Source: Streptococcus infantis (GTDB taxonomy: Bacteria; Bacillota; Bacilli; Lactobacillales; Streptococcaceae). From it: DNA of 64,000 nucleotides. Position numbers and translations under genes: made by a program. Shown here in pieces: positions 54,495 through 64,000 of the stretch; within the stretch, counting starts at the first letter, position 1, and every line of letters starts with the position of its first letter. The notes beneath the pieces are model-generated. The model saw nothing but the letters and a program-made list of their open reading frames with translations, did not search any database and was not told the origin of the DNA. The stretch covers positions 206,848-270,847 of the forward strand of contig NZ_JAHZPZ010000003.1 in NCBI RefSeq assembly GCF_019929665.1, given 5' to 3'.

Positions 54495-55526
54495 ATGGCA
54501 TTTATCGAGAAAGGTCAAGAAATCGATATTGAAGCGATTAAGGCGGAAACACGGCTATCTGCAGAAACCTTGCAACATAAGGAAAATCGTGATCAAGAAT
54601 TAGCAGACATCCTTTCAGGTAAGGATGATCGTATCCTTTTGGTCATTGGGCCTTGTTCGTCTGATAATGAAGAAGCAGTTCTTGAGTATGCTCGCCGTTT
54701 GGCAGACTTGCAGAAAAAAGTGGCAGATAAGATTTTCATGGTCATGCGTGTATATACTGCTAAGCCACGTACCAATGGTGATGGCTACAAGGGCTTGGTT
54801 CATCAGCCAGACACTTCTAAAGCTCCAAGCTTAATCAATGGTTTACAGGCTGTTCGTCAGCTTCATTATCGGGTGATTACAGAAACAGGATTGACTACAG
54901 CAGATGAAATGCTTTATCCAGCCAATCTTGTCTTGGTTGATGACTTGGTGAGTTATCATGCAGTGGGTGCGCGTTCAGTAGAAGACCAAGAACACCGTTT
55001 TGTAGCTTCGGGAATTGATGCACCAGTGGGAATGAAGAACCCAACATCTGGAAACCTATCTGTGATGTTTAATGCCATCTATGCTGCACAAAACAAACAA
55101 ACCTTTCTCTTTCATGGTCAAGAAGTTGAAACTTCAGGAAATCCCTTGGCTCACGTCATCCTTCGTGGAGCTATGAATGAATACGGGAAAAATGAACCTA
55201 ACTTCTACTATGAAACTCTTCTAGATGCCATCGGTCGTTATGAGTCTATGGGGCTCGAAAATCCCTTTATCATGATTGATACCAACCATGATAATTCAGG
55301 GAAACAGTATATGGAGCAAGTTCGCATTGTTCGCCAAACTCTTCTCAACCGTGACTGGAATGAGAAGATTAAGAAGGCGGCTCGAGGCTTCATGATCGAG
55401 TCTTACTTGGCAGATGGGCGCCAAAACCAGCCAGAAATCTTTGGACGTTCCATTACAGACCCATGTTTGGGCTGGGAAAACACAGTAGCTTTAGTAGAAG
55501 AAATCTATTCTACCTTAACAAAATAA
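54495..55526 (+). CDS. DAHP synthase, class I, copy 2
   Basis: 343 residues, same length and motifs as copy 1 (KPRTNGDGYKGLVHQPDTSK, GARSVEDQEHRFVASGIDAP, DTNHDNSGKQYMEQVRIVRQ), and clearly a tandem duplicate that has diverged mainly in the N-terminal 30 residues and around residues 185-190. The two copies may answer to different aromatic amino acids as feedback inhibitors; which is which cannot be read by eye. AGGAGAATA before the ATG overlaps the end of copy 1. Confidence 0.95.
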   Translation: MAFIEKGQEIDIEAIKAETRLSAETLQHKENRDQELADILSGKDDRILLVIGPCSSDNEEAVLEYARRLADLQKKVADKIFMVMRVYTAKPRTNGDGYKGLVHQPDTSKAPSLINGLQAVRQLHYRVITETGLTTADEMLYPANLVLVDDLVSYHAVGARSVEDQEHRFVASGIDAPVGMKNPTSGNLSVMFNAIYAAQNKQTFLFHGQEVETSGNPLAHVILRGAMNEYGKNEPNFYYETLLDAIGRYESMGLENPFIMIDTNHDNSGKQYMEQVRIVRQTLLNRDWNEKIKKAARGFMIESYLADGRQNQPEIFGRSITDPCLGWENTVALVEEIYSTLTK

Positions 55527-55537
55527 GTGAAAAGGAT

Positions 55538-55564
55538 GGAGTTGGGGGAATCTCAACTCCTTTT
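55538..55564 (+). terminator. Hairpin between DAHP synthase copy 2 and acpS
   Basis: GGAGTTG (55538-55544), 9-base loop, CAACTCC (55554-55560), TTTT. It occupies the place where the acpS ribosome site would be expected; partial termination or translational control is possible. Confidence 0.55.
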
Positions 55565-55571
55565 GATGAAA

Positions 55572-55934
55572 ATGATAGTTGGACACGGAATCGATATTGA
55601 AGAATTAGCATCAATACAAAATGCAGTTGAAAAAAGAGAAGGCTTTGCCCAGCGTGTCTTGACAGACAAGGAAATGGAGCGCTTTGCCAGTCTCAAAGGT
55701 CGCAGACAGGTCGAGTATTTGGCTGGTCGTTGGTCAGCTAAAGAGGCTTTCTCAAAGGCTATGGGAACGGGAATTGGGAAGCTAGGCTTTCAGGATTTGG
55801 AAGTCTTGAACGATGAGAAGGGAGCTCCCTACTTCAGCAAATCCCCATTTTCAGGAAATGTTTGGTTATCGATTAGCCATACAGAACAGTTTGTGACAGC
55901 TAGTGTTATTTTGGAGGAAAATCATGAAAACTAG
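55572..55934 (+). CDS. acpS: Holo-[acyl-carrier-protein] synthase
   Basis: 120 residues, full length. Transfers 4'-phosphopantetheine from CoA to ACP. Motifs [13 protein letters not shown] (Asp metal ligand), [17 protein letters not shown] (Glu ligand, W-S-A-K-E-A) and [18 protein letters not shown]. The MIVGHGID start at 55572 is the conserved one; ATG 55566 is an alternative. No clear Shine-Dalgarno precedes either. The end overlaps alr by 11 bases. Confidence 0.96.
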   Translation: MIVGHGIDIEELASIQNAVEKREGFAQRVLTDKEMERFASLKGRRQVEYLAGRWSAKEAFSKAMGTGIGKLGFQDLEVLNDEKGAPYFSKSPFSGNVWLSISHTEQFVTASVILEENHEN

Positions 55935-57027
55935 TCCACATAGACCAACCAAGGCCCTTATTAATCTAGAAGCAATCCGCTACAATATCCAACAGATGGG
56001 AGCACACATTCCTAAAGACACCCTCAAATGGGCGGTTGTGAAAGCCAATGCCTATGGACATGGAGCGATAGCTGTTGCAAGAGCTATCCAGGATGATGTA
56101 GATGGCTTTTGTGTGTCAAATATTGATGAAGCCATCGAACTCCGTCAGGCAGGTATCGCTAAGAAGATTCTTATTTTGGGAGTATCTGAGGTTGAATCTT
56201 TTTCATTGGCTAAGGATTTTGATATTACCTTGACAGTGGCAGGATTGGAATGGATTGAGAATCTCCTTGCTGCTCAGTCAGACTTATCTGGTTTAACCGT
56301 TCACCTTAAGATTGACTCAGGCATGGGACGAATTGGTTTTAGAAGTGCAAACGAAGTAGCAAAAGCTCAAGCTTTACTAAAGGGACATGGTGCTTCTGTC
56401 GAGGGAATCTTTACACACTTTGCTACTGCAGATGAAGAGTCAGATACCTACTTTAAGCAACAGCTAGAGTATTTCAAGGGAATCCTAGATGACTTGAAGG
56501 AAGTCCCAGAATTGGTTCATGCTAGTAACTCCGCAACTACTTTATGGCATGCGGAAACGATTTTTAATGCTGTTCGCATGGGGGATTCCATGTATGGTCT
56601 CAATCCAAGTGGACAAGTTTTGGAATTGCCTTATAAACTAAAACCAGCCTTAACCTTGGAGTCAGCCATCGTTCATGTCAAAAAAGTTCCAGCAGGGGCT
56701 TGTATGGGCTACGGAGCGACTTATCAGGCAGACAGTGAGCAAGTCATTGCCACTTTGCCAATCGGTTATGCAGATGGTTGGACACGAGACATGCAGAATT
56801 TCTCAGTTCTGGTGGATGGCCAATTGTGTCCCATTGTAGGGCGTGTATCCATGGACCAAATCACCATTCGCATACCTAAGCTTTACCCATTGGGTACCAA
56901 GGTAACTTTAATTGGCTCAGACGGTGATAAAGAAATTACTGCAACAGATGTAGCAGTTTACCGAGGAACCATCAATTATGAGGTGGTTTGTCTCCTCAGT
57001 GATCGAATTCCAAGAGAATATTATTAA
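55924..57027 (+). CDS. alr: Alanine racemase
   Basis: PLP enzyme making D-alanine for peptidoglycan, 367 residues. PLP lysine in [19 protein letters not shown] (about residue 40) and the catalytic tyrosine in [14 protein letters not shown] (about 265). The C-terminal beta domain has [24 protein letters not shown] lies inside the acpS end before the ATG at 55924. recG follows 24 bases later. Confidence 0.97.
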   Translation: MKTSPHRPTKALINLEAIRYNIQQMGAHIPKDTLKWAVVKANAYGHGAIAVARAIQDDVDGFCVSNIDEAIELRQAGIAKKILILGVSEVESFSLAKDFDITLTVAGLEWIENLLAAQSDLSGLTVHLKIDSGMGRIGFRSANEVAKAQALLKGHGASVEGIFTHFATADEESDTYFKQQLEYFKGILDDLKEVPELVHASNSATTLWHAETIFNAVRMGDSMYGLNPSGQVLELPYKLKPALTLESAIVHVKKVPAGACMGYGATYQADSEQVIATLPIGYADGWTRDMQNFSVLVDGQLCPIVGRVSMDQITIRIPKLYPLGTKVTLIGSDGDKEITATDVAVYRGTINYEVVCLLSDRIPREYY

Positions 57028-57051
57028 GAAACAGTAGGAAAGGAGTAGAGC

Positions 57052-59067
57052 ATGAATTTACATCAACCCTTGCATGTCTTACCAGGAGTAGGACCTAAAT
57101 CAGCAGAGAAATATGCCAAACTAGGAATTGAAAACTTGCAAGATCTCTTACTCTACTTCCCTTTCCGTTATGAAGATTTTAAGACCAAGCAGGTGCTAGA
57201 GCTAGAAGACGGTGAAAAGGCTGTTTTATCTGGTCAGGTAGTGACACCAGCCAGTGTTCAATATTATGGTTTTAAGCGCAATCGCCTACGTTTTAGCCTC
57301 AAGCAGGGGGAGGTTGTTTTTGCAGTTAATTTCTTCAACCAACCCTACCTAGCTGACAAGATTGAACTAGGAGCAACCTTGGCTGTCTTTGGCAAGTGGG
57401 ATCGTGCCAAGGCAAGCCTTACAGGAATGAAGGTTTTAGCCCAAGTCGAGGATGACCTCCAGCCTGTCTATCGCCTAGCGCAAGGCGTCAGTCAAGCAGG
57501 ACTTGTTAAAATCATTAAAACCGCCTTTGATCAAGGACTGGACCTCTTGATAGAAGAAAACATCCCCCAGTCCTTGCTCGATAAATACAAACTCATGCCC
57601 CGTAGTCAGGCTGTTCGTGCCATGCATTTTCCTAAGGATTTGGCAGAATACAAACAGGCTCTCCGTCGAATCAAATTTGAGGAACTCTTTTATTTCCAAA
57701 TGCAATTACAGACCCTCAAGTCTGAAAATAAGGTTCATGGAAGTGGTCTGGTCCTAAATTGGTCTCAGGAAAAACTAACTGAAGTGAAAGAGAAATTGCC
57801 TTTTGCCTTGACCCAAGCCCAAGAAAAAAGCCTACAAGAAATTCTAACAGATATGAAGTCGGACCATCACATGAATCGACTCTTACAAGGGGATGTAGGA
57901 AGTGGGAAGACAGTGGTTGCAGGTTTAGCGATGTACGCAGCCGTAACGGCAGGGTATCAGGCTGCTCTCATGGTTCCGACAGAGATCCTAGCAGAGCAGC
58001 ATTTTGAAAGTCTAGAGAGTCTCTTTCCTGATTTGAAATTAGCTCTCCTAACAGGCTCACTGAAAGCTGCAGAAAAACGCAGGGTCTTGGAAACCATTGC
58101 TAAGGGGGAAGCCGATGTGATTGTCGGAACCCATGCTCTTATACAAGACGGCGTGGACTATGCCCGACTCGGCTTGATTATCATCGATGAGCAACACCGC
58201 TTTGGTGTAGGGCAAAGGCGTATTTTACGGGAAAAAGGTGAAAATCCAGATGTCCTCATGATGACGGCAACTCCCATACCTCGGACCTTAGCTATCACTG
58301 TCTTTGGGGATATGGATGTTTCTATTATTGATCAGATGCCAGCAGGGCGTAAACCCATCGTAACTCGTTGGATCAAGCATGAACAGTTGCCTCAGGTCTT
58401 GACTTGGTTGGAGGGTGAGATTCAGAAAGGCTCCCAAGTCTATGTGATCTCTCCTTTGATTGAAGAATCTGAAGCTCTGGACCTTAAAAATGCCATTGCA
58501 CTCTCAGAAGAGTTAACAACTCATTTTGCTGGCAAAGCAAAAGTTGCGCTCTTGCATGGTAAGATGAAGAGTGATGAAAAAGACCAGATTATGCAGGATT
58601 TCAAAGAGAGAAAGACAGATATCCTGGTCTCTACAACGGTTATCGAAGTTGGGGTCAATGTTCCCAATGCGACAGTCATGATTATCATGGATGCTGACCG
58701 TTTCGGACTTAGTCAGCTCCATCAGCTCAGAGGTCGTGTCGGTCGTGGAGACAAGCAGTCCTATGCAGTTCTAGTGGCCAATCCAAAAACTGACTCTGGG
58801 AAAGACCGCATGCGTATCATGACGGAAACGACCAATGGTTTTGTCCTTGCAGAAGAAGATTTGAAAATGCGAGGTTCTGGTGAAATTTTTGGGACCAAAC
58901 AGTCAGGTTTACCAGAGTTCCATGTAGCTGATATCATCGAAGACTTTCCAATCCTTGAGGAAGCTAGAAAGGTAGCCAGCTATATCAGCTCCCTCCCAAA
59001 TTGGAGAGAGGACCCAGAGTGGCACATGATTGCCTTAAATCTCGAGAAGAAAGAATATTTGGATTAA
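57052..59067 (+). CDS. recG: ATP-dependent DNA helicase RecG
   Basis: 671 residues. N-terminal wedge (OB) domain beginning LHVLPGVGPKSAEKYAKLGI. Walker A LQGDVGSGKTVVAGLAMYAA near residue 280, DEQHRFGVGQRR (DEQH box), motif III MMTATPIPRTLAI, motif VI QLRGRVGRGDKQSYAVL, and the C-terminal TRG motif region GSGEIFGTKQSGLPEF. Branch migration and fork regression. AAAGGAGTAGAGC precedes the ATG. Confidence 0.97.
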   Translation: MNLHQPLHVLPGVGPKSAEKYAKLGIENLQDLLLYFPFRYEDFKTKQVLELEDGEKAVLSGQVVTPASVQYYGFKRNRLRFSLKQGEVVFAVNFFNQPYLADKIELGATLAVFGKWDRAKASLTGMKVLAQVEDDLQPVYRLAQGVSQAGLVKIIKTAFDQGLDLLIEENIPQSLLDKYKLMPRSQAVRAMHFPKDLAEYKQALRRIKFEELFYFQMQLQTLKSENKVHGSGLVLNWSQEKLTEVKEKLPFALTQAQEKSLQEILTDMKSDHHMNRLLQGDVGSGKTVVAGLAMYAAVTAGYQAALMVPTEILAEQHFESLESLFPDLKLALLTGSLKAAEKRRVLETIAKGEADVIVGTHALIQDGVDYARLGLIIIDEQHRFGVGQRRILREKGENPDVLMMTATPIPRTLAITVFGDMDVSIIDQMPAGRKPIVTRWIKHEQLPQVLTWLEGEIQKGSQVYVISPLIEESEALDLKNAIALSEELTTHFAGKAKVALLHGKMKSDEKDQIMQDFKERKTDILVSTTVIEVGVNVPNATVMIIMDADRFGLSQLHQLRGRVGRGDKQSYAVLVANPKTDSGKDRMRIMTETTNGFVLAEEDLKMRGSGEIFGTKQSGLPEFHVADIIEDFPILEEARKVASYISSLPNWREDPEWHMIALNLEKKEYLD

Positions 59068-59148
59068 GCTTTTTCTAAGATATTGTTAAGTTTGCTTTTA
59101 GGGTGAGTATCTATACTAGAGTCATCAAAAAGAAACGAGGACTCTCTC

Positions 59149-59214
59149 ATGACTATTAAAGTAAATTACCAAAAGATATTTCAAAAGGAAACTCAACCTT
59201 CTCCTAAATACTAA
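59149..59214 (+). CDS. 21-codon ORF with its own signals
   Basis: Starts MTIKVNYQKIFQKE and ends QPSPKY. It has CGAGGA eight bases before the ATG, TATACT at 59112-59117 some 30 bases upstream and a terminator 4 bases after the stop. Basic and aromatic, without a signal peptide or hydrophobic core. The complete set of signals around so short a frame argues that it is expressed, as a small protein or as a small RNA with a coding part. No family recognised. Confidence 0.45.
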   Translation: MTIKVNYQKIFQKETQPSPKY

Positions 59215-59217
59215 GAA

Positions 59218-59238
59218 AAGAGCGAAATCGCTCTTTTT
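59218..59238 (+). terminator. Terminator after the 21-codon ORF
   Basis: AAGAGCG (59218-59224), loop AAAT, CGCTCTT (59229-59235), continued T-run. Confidence 0.9.
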
Positions 59239-59315
59239 TATTTTTTTAAAACTACTTTCAGAGGGATTCTTGCTGGGGTCGGACATTAAATCCACTTTCC
59301 GTTTCCCTTTCTTTC

Positions 59316-59361
59316 TTGCATTGCTTTCCCATATGTGCTACAGTTATGATAACGGTTACAA
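59316..59361 (+). promoter_or_regulatory. Promoter and cre site of the acetyl esterase gene
   Basis: TTGCAT (59316-59321), 17-base spacer ending TGC, TACAGT (59339-59344). ATGATAACGGTTACAA at 59346-59361 fits the CcpA operator WTGNAARCGNWWNCAW with one mismatch and covers the likely transcription start. Confidence 0.75.
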
Positions 59362-59375
59362 GAAAGGAGAATTCT

Positions 59376-60359
59376 ATGAGAAATCCAGCATTAGTAGAAG
59401 AAATGAAAACATATAAAGGAAGAGATGAAGTACCTCAGGATTTTGATGCTTTTTGGAATGGGGAGATTGACAAGGTTTCGGTCTTGCCAGACTACCAACT
59501 AGAGGAACGTGACTTTCATATTCCAAATGTTAAGTGCTATGAGTTAACCTTTAAAGGTACACGTGATGGCCTTGTCTATGCGCGTGTAGTCTTACCAAAA
59601 TCAGAAGAGAAAGTACCAGTCATTTTCCATTTCCATGGTTATATGGGACGTTGCTGGGATTGGACAGATATGCTAGCCTTTACCGTCGCTGGTTATGGGG
59701 TTGTATCTATGGATGTTCGTGGGCAATCTGGTTACTCACAAGACGGCTTGCGTTCGCCTCTCGGAAATACAGTTAAGGGTCAAATCATCCGTGGTGCAGT
59801 AGAAGGAAAAGAGCAACTCTTCTATAAGGATGTTTATCTTGATATTTATCAATTGATTGAGATTGTAGCCAGTCTCCCTCAAGTAGATGAGGGGCAATTG
59901 GCTAGTTATGGAGCTTCGCAAGGAGGAGCCTTGGCTCTAGTGGCTGCTGGTCTCAATCCACGTATCAAGCGAACAGTGGCTATCTATCCATTCTTGTCAG
60001 ACTTTAGACGAGTGCTAGAAATTGGGAATACCAGCGAAGCTTATGATGAGCTTTTTCGTTACTTTAAGTTTCATGATCCTTTCCATGAGACAGAAGAACA
60101 AATCATGGAGACGCTTGGTTATATCGATGTGAAAAACCTTGCCCATCGCATTAAAGGTGAGGTGAGAATGATTACAGGGCTTGATGACGATGTCTGCTAT
60201 CCAATCACCCAGTTTGCCATTTACAATCGTTTGACATGTGAAAAGAGCTATCGTCTCATGCCAGAATATGCCCACGAGGCTATGAATGTCCATGTCAATG
60301 ACCAGGTTTACAACTGGTTGTGTGGTAGTGAGATTCCCTTTACCTATGTAGGTCGTTAG
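59376..60359 (+). CDS. Acetyl xylan esterase / cephalosporin-C deacetylase family protein
   Basis: 327-residue alpha/beta hydrolase of the AXE1/CAH family (CE7). Nucleophile elbow YGASQGGALALVAAG, oxyanion region HFHGYMGRCWDWTDM, acid in GLDDDVCYP and histidine in MPEYAHEAMN. CE7 enzymes deacetylate sugars; in this place, before nanA, deacetylation of O-acetylated sialic acids or other host glycans is a reasonable guess. AAAGGAGAATTCT precedes the ATG at 59376. No signal peptide, so it is cytosolic and would act on imported sugars. cre control fits. Confidence 0.9.
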   Translation: MRNPALVEEMKTYKGRDEVPQDFDAFWNGEIDKVSVLPDYQLEERDFHIPNVKCYELTFKGTRDGLVYARVVLPKSEEKVPVIFHFHGYMGRCWDWTDMLAFTVAGYGVVSMDVRGQSGYSQDGLRSPLGNTVKGQIIRGAVEGKEQLFYKDVYLDIYQLIEIVASLPQVDEGQLASYGASQGGALALVAAGLNPRIKRTVAIYPFLSDFRRVLEIGNTSEAYDELFRYFKFHDPFHETEEQIMETLGYIDVKNLAHRIKGEVRMITGLDDDVCYPITQFAIYNRLTCEKSYRLMPEYAHEAMNVHVNDQVYNWLCGSEIPFTYVGR

Positions 60360-60373
60360 AAATATGTAAAAAG

Positions 60374-60398
60374 AGCCCTGCTAAAACAGGGCTTTCTT
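60374..60398 (+). terminator. Terminator after the acetyl esterase gene
   Basis: AGCCCTG (60374-60380), loop CTAAAA, CAGGGCT (60387-60393), TTCTTT. Confidence 0.85.
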
Positions 60399-60539
60399 TG
60401 TTGAGGAGTACAGAAAGTAGTTTCAAAAAGTTTGAAACATAGAAATATATCTGAAAGTAAATTCTATTATAGTTTATTAAGGCTATTATTTAGAATATTT
60501 ATTATATAATAGGTGTAACATCAAGTCGAAAGGAGTAAA

Positions 60540-60644
60540 ATGGTTGCTTACTGGAAGGAAGTAAATAAAGGTAGCCACATTTCAGATGAAAAAGAATGGG
60601 GAAACCCATCAACAATACAGTTTCTTTCTTGCTCAAAGTCCTAG
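60540..60644 (+). CDS. 34-codon ORF upstream of nanA
   Basis: Reads MVAYWKEVNKGSHISDEKEW and ends SCSKS, behind GAAAGGAG (60528-60535) and 30 bases after TATAAT (60505-60510). Charged, no signal peptide. It could be a leader ORF, a small protein or the stump of a lost gene; the strong ribosome site is the only support. Confidence 0.35.
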   Translation: MVAYWKEVNKGSHISDEKEWGNPSTIQFLSCSKS

Positions 60645-60667
60645 GGGCTAAAATTTTTAAGCAAAAA

Positions 60668-60681
60668 AGAAAGCGCTTTAT
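60668..60681 (+). promoter_or_regulatory. cre-like palindrome before nanA
   Basis: AGAAAGCGCTTTAT holds the perfect palindrome AAAGCGCTTT (60670-60679) and matches the CcpA site TGWAARCGYTWWCA with the outer bases differing. It is 24 bases upstream of the nanA ATG. Confidence 0.5.
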
Positions 60682-60689
60682 TTTTGTAA

Positions 60690-64000
<3,311 letters not shown>

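Overview
The window is chromosomal DNA of a low-GC Firmicute, almost certainly a Mitis-group Streptococcus (S. mitis, S. oralis, S. infantis or a pneumococcus relative). The support is gene content and order typical of that group: mutS/hexA beside argR, rpsL-rpsG-fusA-polC, dnaB-dnaI-der, secA with two tandem DAHP synthases and acpS-alr-recG. It also has a choline-binding surface protein, a pneumococcal-type BOX repeat, and an LPxTG-type NanA sialidase with 17-residue C-terminal repeats. Promoters are frequently of the extended -10 type (TGnTATAAT), as is usual in streptococci. Species is not resolved from this sequence.

Layout. 1-5.2 kb: 3'-truncated argS (minus), then argR and mutS, then a minus-strand LytTR/DUF3021 pair. 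5.3-8.8 kb: rpsL, rpsG and fusA with structured leaders. 8.9-17.8 kb: polC, an Imm26-like orphan gene, a 48-residue protein, pepS, a small GlsB-type membrane protein, a LysR regulator whose mRNA looks leaderless, and queA. 18-26.7 kb is the accessory part: a lipoprotein, two immunity-type genes (DUF2185 and GAD-like/DUF1851) without a toxin, unknown membrane proteins, a DUF308 membrane protein fused to a papain-like domain, an AI-2E-family exporter, an HdeD protein, a decapitated phage-type repressor and integrase tail remnants. Three copies of the tRNA-Lys terminator plus 3' end (21.67, 24.96 and 26.57 kb) delimit this region and look like scars of successive integrations at the tRNA-Lys gene. 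26.6-28.2 kb: tRNA-Lys(CUU), 6S RNA and rarA, all minus.

28.3-36 kb: DUF3013, Nudix, prmA-rsmE, pepF, then a choline-binding SEC10/CAP-domain surface protein behind a cre site. 36.2-44 kb: aquaporin, a BOX element, the queuosine operon queC-D-E-F (minus) behind a preQ1-I-like riboswitch and terminator, a trxA operon, a MarR regulator with two identical operators, lrgAB, and a GntR-controlled ABC transporter. 43.9-48.5 kb: nrdR-dnaB-dnaI-nitroreductase-der. 48.7-50.2 kb: TPM-domain protein and LemA. 50.9-59.1 kb: secA, two DAHP synthases, acpS, alr, recG. 59.1-64 kb: a 21-codon ORF with its own signals, a CcpA-type cre-controlled acetyl esterase, and nanA running off the right edge.

How the parts connect. 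queA (16.7 kb) and queCDEF (37-39.5 kb) belong to one pathway, from GTP via preQ0/preQ1 to queuosine tRNA, and the riboswitch would sense its intermediate. nrdR-dnaB-dnaI-polC-mutS-recG-rarA cover replication and repair. Sialidase, acetyl esterase and choline-binding protein, each with a cre-like site, suggest catabolite-controlled use of host glycans and surface remodelling.
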